64,000 nt of DNA from Anoplopoma fimbria (Eukaryota > Chordata > Actinopteri > Perciformes > Anoplopomatidae), in contig NC_072458.1 of NCBI RefSeq assembly GCF_027596085.1, forward strand, positions 19,899,851-19,963,850, read 5' to 3'. Position numbers and translations under genes: made by a program. Under the pieces are notes generated by a model that worked only from the letters and a program-made list of their open reading frames with translations, made no database searches and was not told the origin of the DNA. Positions within the stretch are counted from its first letter, which is position 1; the number at the start of each line of letters is the position of its first letter. Shown here one piece after another: positions 1-11,350 of this stretch.

Positions 1-734
1 AATCACTTAAAGACCATCCGTTTCGGACCACGTGACTCATTTGAGACGTTTCAGTGGGACTCATTAGCTTGCAGACATTAGCATTTCATTCATGCGTGGC
101 ATGCTAATCCAGCGAACACTCTATTTGTTCTCAACACTCTCACCATTGCCCATCAGGATAGCTGAAGAGATCTGCATAACTCTTCAGCTGATGTTATTGG
201 GCCTGTCAAACTTGGTAGGAGTGGAGAACTTGTCCTTGTGTACATGAGAGTGTTTGGGTGTAAGTGGTTGCACTTGCCCGTCTGAACACTGTCACAATAT
301 ATTAATGTAACTGCAGTGTCTGGCAAAAATAAATAAATGGTGATGAATATTTTAGTTAAGACTACAGTACATTGGGCTGGTTAGGGAGTTATTTTGCTTA
401 AAAGATCACACAGCTTTGAGTACATTGTTCTGGTAGTGCGATTAGCAGATATCCTGTGTTTGAGTCTCACGGCTCTCAGCGACATCTACACATAAAATCG
501 TAGGCGGCCATTCAGGCGAACATAAAAAATCCTGACAGATAACCTGACTTTGAACTTACAACTGTGGAGAATAATTCACGTCATTTTTTTTGTCTGCAAT
601 GTGTGTAAAGTAGGCAACTGTTAATCGCTATGGTATATGGACTGTATTTGTATAGTGTTTTTTCTATTCTTTAGACCTCTCTACCTCATGTAAACATCCT
701 TAACTCTGTCTGCAATTTCGCCATTGTTTGCATT

Positions 735-1010
735 GTCTTTTTAACTCTAAATGACACCATCATTTACTGAATGAACACCGTAGTGTATCGAAGAAGTCTT
801 AAAATTAGCGATTGAGAAACATGGTTGCAGTGTTTACTGAGGATATAAATCAAGTGAAAAGTCCGGTAATTTTCTCATAGACTTCTATACAATAACGCTT
901 CTTTTTCCAACCAGAGGAGTCGCCCCCTGATGGCCATTAGAAGGAATGCAAGTTTAAGCACGTCTGCATCTGCTTCACATTTCAGACCTGGAGGTTGCAG
1001 TCTGGTTAAC
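735..1010 (-). repeat. Dispersed repeat with CTCF-like core, copy 1
   Basis: Reverse-complemented, this aligns with 7655-7905 through blocks such as AACTTGCATTC, CTAATGGCCA, GGGGGCGACTCCTCTGGTTG, ATGAGAAAAT and TCTCAATCGCTA. The motif CCATCAGGGGGCGAC lies at 919-933. I recognise the family as common in percomorph genomes but cannot name it. Confidence 0.8.
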
Positions 1011-3382
1011 GCACATACCAAGTTCAGCTCATGCTAAAGATAGTGTTTCTCTCCTTGAGGGGGGATCAGTGCAGGGATTACAGCGTTTTACTGCAAAAAA
1101 TAAATAAATCCATCACAATGCTAACAAACCGGTTTTGGGCAGGGAAAAGCAGGATACATTCAGTTTAGAAAATGTGAACTGAACAATTAGTTAAATGCTG
1201 TAAAACAGATAAGATATTGGAGCATAGTCATATGATGCTGTGGATTTGGGATCACAATTCTATTCTGCCAATAAATCTAATAAATAACACACATTTTTTA
1301 CTGGTAAGGACAGTTGCATCGCTTAAGCCTGCCAGTAGCTCGGGTGTTAAATGTAGATTTGAATCCTACTTTGATCTCAGAGATTAACACCTCTCAGGCA
1401 GCAGATGTAACAGAACCTCTGATACAACACTCACTCAACTAGTCAGGAATTAATGAATACATCTTTCTACACCAACCCTACAGTGATTCAGCGTTTCCTC
1501 GTCTTCACAGGGGGCTATATTTAATGACACAACTAAAGACAATAGAGGTTATTACGAACGTCTTCCCAATGCTACGTGTTTATGCATTCCAGGAAATCCT
1601 GTGTGAGTAACTGAGGATGCTGTATCATTCCATGACCCTCTTTTTTACCTTCACATGAGACATGCTTACGGCAAGCCCCGAGGAAGGTGAGAGATTCCAC
1701 AGCTGTTGCTGCTAAACTATGCAAATTGGTAAAATATGGTTCCAACTAAATATAACCCATCATTAAAATTTTAGTGTTGCATTAAGCAGGAGAACACCCA
1801 TTAGTGGCCCCGCTGAGTCACAACCTCAGGATGATTTAACCAACATGTGATGGAGAGAAATGTACGAATGATTATGTGTGCATCAATCTAACACTGATGT
1901 TACAGGGCGGTGTTGTATGGTTTTGTCTTAGTTTTATGGCTTTCAGCATTGAGTTGTGGCTTGTTTTAACTCAGATAAATAAAGTACCATGCATTGCACG
2001 ACACTGTTTGCCAGTGAGAGCATTGTATCCGACTGCTAGACAGCCGGGGCAGATGAAATGTGATTTTTAGCTTGATTTTTTACTGTTCTAATTTGCATGG
2101 ACTGAAGATATATCCCCACAAAATGCATGTACCTTGGCGTGGCATGTGTCCACAGTGCAATGTGCAGTGTACAGTGAAAGTAGAGACTAACTCGGAGTGG
2201 CAGATGGGTAGAGGGCATCCTGTAAACAGCCACACAGGTCAGGACGACATTAAAAAGTCTTTCACTGACCAGTTCACTCAAGAGGGGAGCCCTCATGTAG
2301 GCACAGGCTGCAGAGTCACTTTTACAGCACAGTGCAGTACGTCCTGGCTTTAAAACACAAACGCAGCGGAAGAGTTTATAAGAAGTTGCTCCTCGGTCGT
2401 TATCATCGGTTTATCTTTCCTCTAAAATATGGGTGTGTAGTTCAAATTACATTTTTCTTCTTTTCCTTTCCTGTCGTATGATAACTTAATAGATAGTGTC
2501 TTGTCATGTGCAGATTTATAAGTGAGAATTAAAAAAGAATGTCATTGGACTTAAAAAACATAATTGAACATAATCAGTGATTTTGAAGTATTGTGCATTT
2601 TAACAAACTGATGAAAGGGTTGGAAGACAACAAATGCGAGATAATTATTGATGATATGAATGTCTCTTAGGAAAGTTCTTAATCCATTTAGCATTGCACT
2701 CCTATAACCCGTCATGGAACTCAAATCTATTCACTTGGCCGTACAGATTCTCTCAAAAACAAATCCTAATTATCATATCAAAATGTGAAAAATGAATTAA
2801 TTCAGTTTAGTTTGATCAAATCATGAATAAAATCTGTCGAATCCATTTTAATCATGAGAGGATACATGCATTAATATTTGAGGCTGGTACTGGTTTCGGG
2901 AAACCAATATACCAGCCTAACTGTAAATGAGCCACGGATTCTAATATGCTGGACTTTGTGAGAGTCACAGATTGAGTATTTGTGTCTGTGTGTGTCTCCC
3001 CACCTGCTATGCGACCGTGGCGTGCTCACGCCAGACTGTCTGAATCACGCTCGGGCAAGAAGGCGCAACTAAGGCCCTTCTGCTTTCATTTATAATTCAG
3101 AGCAGCGCCACATACCATTTGTCTCGTACAGACTTACAATTTCATATCTCCTGAATCTGGGGAATTGCTTTTTCAAGAGAGAGAGGAAAAAAGTGCACTT
3201 ATTCAAGGTTTCAGGTTTTCCTTTGTAAGAGCTATTGAGGGAGTAAAGTAGCATCATGTAAAGGAATTTAACAGCAACAAAAAAAATATACAGAATGAAA
3301 GCAGAGAGAGATTTATTCACATAAAAGGCTCCTGAGGGTTGCGTGAGGAAATCCATAAATCTTCTTTTCTCTGTTCAACCCG

Positions 3383-3385
<3 letters not shown>

Positions 3386-3441
<56 letters not shown>
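3386..3441 (+). repeat. AT microsatellite
   Basis: About 28 uninterrupted TA units. Confidence 0.97.
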
Positions 3442-3442
<1 letters not shown>

Positions 3443-3596
3443 CAAATATTAAATCTTAACATACACAATTACATACTGTTGTGAATGTAATAGGCTTAAT
3501 AGAGTGAAAACATATTAACAGCACAGTGCGTTGTCTGGGAGACCGATTTTCTACAACAGATCAACAGTTACAGTATCTGAATAAAACTGTTAAATA

Positions 3597-3645
3597 CCGT
3601 TATTAGCATTAACCGTTATTAGCATTAACCGTTATTAGCATTACC
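3597..3645 (+). repeat. 16-bp tandem repeat, three units
   Basis: CCGTTATTAGCATTAA occurs three times in tandem with the last unit slightly cut. The following AATGCTAATAA at 3650-3660 is its reverse complement, so a small hairpin is possible. Confidence 0.9.
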
Positions 3646-3942
3646 AACAAATGCTAATAAAAAGACTTGCAATTTCACACATTAAAGACTGATGAAGGTC
3701 TTATTACAACAATATTGCAATTGTTAAGTGTAAAAGTTCAATCTTGACCTTGAGAATATATTGTTAAATTGAATTTCTTTCATTCATTTTTTTAAATTTC
3801 AAGTGCAGACAAGTTACCAAGATTTCAAAGTCCTCCCTTTTGACTCTAGAATTCTGAAATAAACTTTTTGGAGGTTGCAAAATTGGCTGGGCTAATCCAT
3901 CCATAAGCATAAAAGGTCCAGTCACAAAGCTCTGCTCCTGCT

Positions 3943-4240
3943 TTGGCTGAGGAGGCTTTTCCTCCCCATCAGCTCTGGCACCCAAACATGACTACAATAG
4001 ACCCAGATTCATTCTGGAAAAGGCCCCCAAAGCTCTCCGCAGAACAGTTTGAGTCTCAATTTCTACAGCAAGAATTGGGAGAGAAATATTTTCTTACAAA
4101 ACAAATGCAGAGGCCAAATCGGTTTTTACATTTAGTCCAGGGAACCTTAAGGTACATCACAGAACAAAGATGTGTTTTAGGCACTTTAAGGCAGGGCAAA
4201 ACATTTAAGTTATATTAAAGCCCTTATTTAGGGGGGAAGT
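3943..4240 (+). pseudogene. Possible LTR-retroelement coding remnant with polypurine tract
   Basis: An open frame of 91 codons ends with TAA at 4216-4218. Its proline- and tryptophan-containing start (HQLWHPNMTTIDPDSFWKRP) and charged interior resemble no family I can name. Fifteen bases after the stop is GGGGGGAAG at 4231-4239, followed at once by TGTTGG. A polypurine tract directly before TG is the arrangement at the start of a 3' LTR. No matching second LTR, reverse transcriptase or integrase motif was found, so this is a weak call. A chance open frame is the alternative. Confidence 0.25.
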
Positions 4241-5065
4241 GTTGGTTAACAAATGTTCCTGAATAATTAAACAACATTCAGGTATGAAAAAAAACATCCT
4301 AAAGAGCTTTTTTTTTTAAGATTTTAAGACTCCAAATCTTCACTCTTTGAGGTACTTTTAACCGGTTATGAAACTCAATTTAACATGGATGCTTGAATAT
4401 GGCCTACATAAGTAAAGGAGACCATCAACGGGAGGATTGGATTATTTATATTTAGCTATTTTTAATCCTTTTAATTCGTGCCACATGTGAAGATGCTACA
4501 TCACTTTTTTACACCGACACTGTGAACTAGTGTGTAAAGCAAGAAACAAAAAACTAAAAATCCTTCTAGTTAATAAAAAGCTTTTGCAGCAAGGTTGTGT
4601 GTTAATTGAGAAAACAGGTTTTCGGGGCCTTTAAAATGAATATTTTATATTGCTTATATCAAGAATGAGGATTTCGTTTGGAATAACAACTCTTAATTCT
4701 ACAATATTTGAAAAAACATAATGTAATGTAAAGGGTCCAATAACATTTCATTTTATGCTTTTAATTAAGAGTGCGTATGCAACCAGGTCTGCATACCTCA
4801 AGACACAGAAAAAAACCCAGCAAAAATAATAGTCCTAATGTTCAGTGGACAAACCTACGAGGTGCTCTATCTAAGGGAGAGTAAGACAACAGAGACATTT
4901 AAAATAAAATAAACTCACTGTCAGCAAAATAACAGAGGAGTAAAGCGATCATTAATACCTCAAAGTCGACGCCTGTGTGCTAGAGACGGAGCAGTGGAAA
5001 GATTTATAGTTTGTATAGAAACAGTGCACAAAAATCCAATAACGTCCAGAGAGCTGCGAGAATGA

Positions 5066-5069
<4 letters not shown>

Positions 5070-5109
<40 letters not shown>

Positions 5110-5110
5110 G
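5070..5110 (+). repeat. GT microsatellite
   Basis: About 20 GT units with one GC interruption near the right end. It lies in reverse orientation to the CA tract at 5258-5399. Confidence 0.95.
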
Positions 5111-5255
5111 AAGTAGCGTCGTGGCAGTTTGGCTGAGCCTCATTGGTCAGCCTGTCATCACTGGTTCTGACTCACAGCTTAACCTTTGAGAGCATATGCC
5201 GTTATTTAGTACAACACTGGCCCCTTGGGGGAGAGGAATGGATAAATGGAAGGGG

Positions 5256-5404
<149 letters not shown>

Positions 5405-6084
5405 TCCGCTGCTCAGTTTCGAGAGGGATTCATTCAAAGTTAGAAATCAAAGTAAACCTATTTAAGAAAGGCTTTTAATCTTAAACAATAAGTGCTTAAT
5501 GTAAAGTTCATGTTAAGTAAGTAGTAAATAAAACACAAGGCCAGATGTAAAAAAATATATATAGAGATGCCAATGCAATTTTCCATATTTTGTTTAAATC
5601 TGACTTGATTCTGATTTTCTTTCTAAGAACCATAATTGAAAGCAAGGCTCAAGACTCACTTTTTTTTTTGTTTACCACTGCTCTGAAAATTAATTTCAAC
5701 CATCCAGAAGTCAGTGTAAATTCTTAATTCTTGATCTCTCCTATTGTCATCTTCAGCAGTTAATTACATAAAAGCACACAGTTCCGATAATTGGAACAAT
5801 ATATGCTTGTATTTTTATTTAAATAATTGTATTGATTAAAAAAGAATGTAGTTTTAATTATATATTATAAGCTGCTTAAAGCTACTGTTAGGAAGTTAAA
5901 CAGGTCATAATGCCCTTTCTAGTATGTGTTTTATATTGCTGAGAAAATGCAATATAACTATGTCGCAGCCTGTGTGGTAATGTGACCGGTGAAAATGAGC
6001 AAATATGAAAATGTCTTATCAATGGTCATCGCCGATCAGTTGAACCTGTTCGGTTAACGTTTTCTCTCTCAGCAGCATGCGGTT

Positions 6085-6340
6085 GACATTTGTGGTTGAG
6101 TGATTTTTTTTTTCCAACAACCACTGGATTGTGGTGAAATTTGGTACACGTTCATGTTCCCGGCAGGCTATAGCGCCATTATGAGGTACATTTTTTTATT
6201 TCTTCAATACTATGGTTTATGACTAAATCACTGTAAAACCAATAACATTCCCCTAAGCCTCAGCTGTAATTTATGTTTAGTGCTAATTAGCAAATGTTGG
6301 CAAGCGGTTACCGTGGCTGTATGATATCAGTAATGCTAAA
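6085..6340 (+). repeat. ATTGTGGTGAAATTTGG-type dispersed repeat
   Basis: The stretch has the order ACTGGATTGTGGTGAAATTT, TTCATGTTCCC, GCGCCATTATGAGG, ATGTTTAGTGCTAATTAGCA and AATGCTAAACAT. Related order is seen at 11100, 23295 and 55440. It is a common non-coding fish repeat. Confidence 0.65.
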
Positions 6341-7654
6341 CATACTGTAGTTTCAGCGTCATTAAGGAACTTTAGATATAAACTGACATTAAGCAAGGAG
6401 TCAGATCACTGAAATTAAAAAAAGACTGTTTTCTTTGCATGTAATTATCACGCACTGCAAAAGACTGGAGTACAAATCTCTTCTCTAATAAAAAAAAGAT
6501 CTGTTCTCGCATCAATGCTTGTGTGCCAAGTGAGCAAAGTCTGCTCAATACATAATGTTGGACTCTATCTTGCATTGGAGGAAATCCACATTACAACTGC
6601 CAAGTGCCTTTGCAGAAGACAAACAACTGCAGTTTATGTTTTAAAAAAATAGAAACCAATTGAAGACGGTCAGTGAGACTCAAGGGAAACTCAAAAACTG
6701 TCCATCAGTCACTCTCCTCCATGCCCATAATGCAGTTCAGCTGATGCAGGTATTTCAGTTGGCAGTCAGTGAGCTGTAAGTGTTGGAGCTCAGTACTCTT
6801 TGAGGTGTGAGTTACTGTGTTAGATAGTTGTTTTTTTTGAATTAGTAAGGAAACCAAAGCTCCGAGGGATTTGGCAGACTTGCTGGAAACTTTGCCTGAA
6901 ACTCTAAAACTGTCAAAATGGTACTGTGTGATTCCGCAGAACAAACGGAAGACCTCTCCTGCTGTCTTGTCTTTATTGCAATAAAAGACCAGCCACCTGT
7001 TTCAAAAAGTTTTTGCCTCCTCTTGTGATCGCTGCCTCTGACTAACAAGACTGCGGTATTATGTTTGCAGACAAAGCTGGCATTGAAAATAGACCAGCAA
7101 GTGGGATCCCTGGAGCTAATAACTAGCTGTGCCATGATTGTCTTTAAATACCAGGTGGGTAGGAACAAAGGCGGGTCCAGACAAAAGAGGAGAACAAAAG
7201 GCCATCCCTGTTTGATAAAAGGAGGACATAAAGTGAATATGCCACTAAGAACATGTTATGGGTGTGTGTGATGTGTAGCGTTCGTGTGGTCAGACTATCC
7301 TATCCACTGACAGAGTAAAGACATTCTGTGTTGGGCTCAAACGTCAGATTACAACATCAGTAATCACTGTAGCTACTTGTGGGACAATAGTTTCTTGGAG
7401 CTTCATGCTTCAAATGTATACTATTTATAATATAAGGCTACTATGTGAGAAAAGCTTCCATTTTTTAAAGACTAACTAAACACTAAATTCCAATATTTTG
7501 GAGTTGGTAAATTACACATTCATTTTATTATGCTCTCAATTGATCCTGGTTGTCTGTGTTCATTACAAGTATTTTTTTTGTTTTTTTTTATCCACTTGCT
7601 CTGTCCTGTGGATGCCCAAACATTTGTGAAATAACAATGACATACCCATGCAGC

Positions 7655-7905
7655 AAACTCCGGGTCTGATCAAAGCCAATGCGGAAGTGCCTTGAACTTG
7701 CATTCTGTCTAATGGCCAGCAGGGGGCGACTCCTCTGGTTGTAAAAAGGTCGATGAGAAAATGGCTTTCCTTCTCACTTGATTCATTACCTAATAAAACA
7801 CTGTAAACGTGACTTATGGTCTCAATCGCTAGGTTTAAGAGGTTCAGGCGTATGAGTGAAACAAGAGCCGTATGGTATTGTGTTTAAGCGAGAGTTAAAT
7901 ATATA
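7655..7905 (+). repeat. Dispersed repeat with CTCF-like core, copy 2
   Basis: Same family as 735-1010 and 42308-42625. It carries CCAGCAGGGGGCGAC at 7716-7730, then CTCCTCTGGTTG, GATGAGAAAATGG and CTCACTTGATTCATTACC. It lacks the GAAGTCT...TATAGAAGTC segment found in the third copy. Confidence 0.82.
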
Positions 7906-8560
7906 ACCAGGGTTGTACAAAATCTTGGTTGCTATCTAGGCATAAAATAGTCTGAAAAGGGCTGAAACGCATCCGTTAAGACGGGAGGAGATAAAGAAAA
8001 ACAGGAGGAACAATGTAGGATGGGGGTGGGGGGGTCGAATGTCAGTGGTGTGTGACGGGGTTCCTATGCATTTTTTTAATTCATGAAGATGTGTGTACTC
8101 AGGCTAAAACTATGAGTTAAGTTGCAGAAAGCACTTGTCTTCGACTCCATAAGTCTGTATAATAAAAATGACAGTGTAAATGTTTTTGTTGCCTCATTTC
8201 CCCATAATTTTCCCATCTCCGTCCCTGTGAGCCAGCAATGGATGAAGCAGAAAATCTGCACAAACCTGTCAATACGCAGCATCATTATGTTCAACTGCAA
8301 CTCCATAATGGGGTGCAAGAGGGATAGAAGCTCCAGAGTGTGACTTCAGCAAACTATAGATATCAGTCCTGCTGATCGATCCATAAAGGCCTACAAACCA
8401 ATTATTTCTCCTAGTTCTGCCCAGCGACTTCATCTTAATCATCCGTTCACACAGTGATCCCTCATATTCAACGTAAGGTCATGTAATAGATCAATGGACA
8501 CTGTTATGAGTCAGGAAGCCAAAAGATGGGCTGAGGTTGTTTGGTTGACATATAACTGTG

Positions 8561-8855
8561 ACGGCTGTGGCGTAGTGGAGAGCAAGGTAGTTCTCCAATC
8601 AGAGGGTCGGTGGTTCGATACCCGGCTTCGGCAGTCGATGTGTCCTTGGGCAAGACACTTAACCCCAAGTTGCTCCCGAAGGCTTGCCATCGGTGTGGAC
8701 TGGATGATGAATGAATGTTAGTTAGAGTCTGATGGTGGCACCTTGCATGGTAGCCTGTCATCAGTGTGTGAATGAGTGAATGATATGTAACATACTACTG
8801 ACTGTAAGTCGCTTTGGATAAAAGCGTCTGCTAAATGACTGTAATGTAATGTAAT
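8561..8855 (+). mobile_element. tRNA-derived SINE, copy 1
   Basis: The head is tRNA-like. A box-A match TGGCGTAGTGG lies at 8568-8578 and a box-B match GGTTCGATACC at 8612-8622, the expected internal RNA polymerase III promoter. The body is shared with the copy at 19541. The tail reads AAGTCGCTTTGGATAAAAGC followed by GTCTGCTAAATGACTG and short TAATG repeats. That tail is very common in teleost SINEs and is thought to recruit a partner LINE. It is nearly intact, so this is probably a fairly young insertion. Confidence 0.9.
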
Positions 8856-8914
8856 ATAACTAAATTACTGCCATCAACTTAAGAATTAGGTAAAATATTA
8901 GCACATAAAAACTC

Positions 8915-8917
<3 letters not shown>

Positions 8918-8956
<39 letters not shown>
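8918..8956 (+). repeat. AT microsatellite followed by T tract
   Basis: About 19 TA units running into a T-rich stretch, just after SINE copy 1. Confidence 0.95.
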
Positions 8957-8964
<8 letters not shown>

Positions 8965-9584
8965 TTATTTTTTTTGTTTAACTGTTATGTATCAGAAGAC
9001 AAAAACAATAGATTTCAACTCATTCTTTTGGTCTTGCAGCTTCACTGTTTTGGGTTTCCTAACAATGCAGCAGGTTGCCATTTCTTTTGCAATAAGACCG
9101 TCGTATGACACAGAAAAAAATAGCTGGTGAACATTATGGATGATTAAGCAGCTAAATACAAATATTTTCTACGGCATAGCTGGAGACCAAAACAGAGCTA
9201 AAAAACTAGTGGATTTAGGACTTAAATGGCCAGAAACCCAACAACAAATAAATATTGCATTGTCTGCTGGATGTGTAGCCAACTGTTTGCCAAAGGGTTG
9301 CCAATTGCATTTACAGCCTGTAGTGCTACCATTAAATAGAATTTGAGGTTTGAAATGAATCTGGATTCGAATCACAGTGTACATTATTGTCAACAGACAA
9401 CAGACATCTATATTGTCTATATTATGAACAGCAGACCTTGAATATAGATATATGTATTGTATAGATATGAATAGTCTTAGAGGGATATATACACAACCTT
9501 AGAAAGGAACATCGACTGAAAAATCTAAAACATGGATAGATAGAAGTAGAATATCCTCTTGAAAGAACATATTATTAAAGGCGT

Positions 9585-9639
9585 ATTACATTACATTACA
9601 GTCATTTAGCAGACGCTTTTATCCAAAGCGACTTACAGG
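9585..9639 (-). mobile_element. SINE/LINE 3' tail fragment
   Basis: On the minus strand this is only the conserved 3' tail (AAGTCGCTTTGGATAAAAGC ... AAATGACTGTAATG). It is a 5'-truncated insertion of the same SINE or of its partner LINE. No tRNA head is present. Confidence 0.8.
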
Positions 9640-11089
9640 AAGTATGACTCAATCAGACTGGAATATTGCATTTAGAACATTCTGCCTTGGTTAAGTTGTT
9701 TCGCTGTTTGAGTCTATCAGTTTAGCTTCTTCCTACTGGGACATTTCGATTTTGGAAATATTATTTTGCGACTCTGTTGATACGCCCTTGCTGACAGCTA
9801 TGAGAGCTGCTAATGAGTGACAATTAGGCCAATAGCTAATGATAGCAGTCAGTGTTATGAGGAAAGGCAGCAGTCATGATAATCACTCGGATTGATTGAT
9901 TAATTATGTTGTGTGCCAGAACCATTTCAATTGATCTCCTGTGCTGCAAAGCTTTTATCGTATCACAACGCCGGTCTTAGTGAGCGTACTCTAACTGACC
10001 CCCGGTCATAACAAGCGCCACCGTGAGAGGCAATGACGCCAGGTTTTTAACTCGGAGTCGAATTACTTTGTCTGTGTGGGCGGGTGTGAATGAGAGAGAG
10101 AGCAAGAGAGTGAAAAATAAAGAGACAGGGAAAAGAGAAAAATAGAATGTGACAATGTGACAGTGAATTTTGGCGAAGTGTTTCCCAAAATACATCATCT
10201 GTATTTTTCAGCGACACTAGGATGCTGCAATGATGCTCAACGGCCCTCGAAGTCGCCCCATAACGCGCTGTCATCCAGCCACATATTATTCTAACAGCAA
10301 GCCCTGTGCACACACTGCTCGAGCTCGTACTCCGGGGCAGGAGGGAATGACAGGGCAACAGTGTCCGCTCACTGGTTCTCAGCACAGGAGGTGTCCTACT
10401 ACAGCGATGGAGGGTATGTGTCAGGGCCAAGAGCCTGTCAGCAGTGTGCGCAGGATCAGTCCATTGACTTAAAAAAAGTGTCAGTTACCCACAGGGTTGA
10501 CACCGGCCTGTCAGCGGATTGCTGTTTCTGTGAATCCCTAAATTGGCCAACATCTGATTCAAACATGATCGATCACCTGCTACATCTCCTTAGCAGCCGC
10601 ACAGAGAGATGGATGGCAAAGACTCAGCGACGGCAGGCAAAGTTATAATGTTATAATGCAATAATCCCATGTGAGGATATCTGATCATAAAGAAAGCCAA
10701 CAATTAACAACTATTCAGACCTGTAACTGCAGCAGGTTGTTCTGACAAAATGACAAAAACAAGTGTATTTGCAACCCAGTGAGCTACTTCTTATGATGGA
10801 TGTTCAAATAAAGGAACAGAACTTTTTATTCTTTTGTTCCACGATTTCATTGTGGTGAATATAAACTGATATTTTGATAATCCATTAATCCGTCGATTAT
10901 TACTTTGATGAATCAGGTAAAATACATTTTTTTCAACCCTTTACTCAAAAGACAAAACGTTGTTCTTGTCACTTGAACAATGCTTTTACTCTTCTTTATT
11001 TACTATTTACCCTGATATGTTACAATGGTGGTTTCAATCCTGAATAACAAAGTCATGTTGATCCATTGACTTTACTTCTAGCGCTAACA

Positions 11090-11350
11090 CCAGATTGATA
11101 ATTTAGTTAATTGTCTCAACAAATATTCCATTGATTGCGATGGTATTTGCTGCAGACATTCATGTTTACTGCAGGGCTATTTGTTATTACTTTGGTGAAC
11201 TTCTGACTGTTCATCTAGCACTATCACCATGCAAATATTAAAGCTTGTACATTACTTGACTAAATATCTGCGACACTCATGAAATTCCCATCAACGTAAA
11301 ATGTACTTTGTGTTCAGTGCTACTTAGCAACAATTAGCATGCAAACACCC
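11090..11350 (+). repeat. ATTGTGGTGAAATTTGG-type dispersed repeat, diverged
   Basis: Blocks CAGACATTCATGTTTACTGC, TTACTTTGGTGAACTTCTGAC, TTCATCTAGCACTATCACCA and GTGTTCAGTGCTACTTAGCA follow the same order as the copy at 6085. It is more decayed. Confidence 0.55.

Noticed and set aside
3597..3645. CRISPR-like array
   Set aside because: The three 16-bp units are directly adjacent without spacers, in a vertebrate intron. It is a minisatellite.
8561..8640. tRNA gene
   Set aside because: Boxes A and B are present, but the sequence continues into a SINE body and tail and recurs at 19541. It is a tRNA-derived SINE head.
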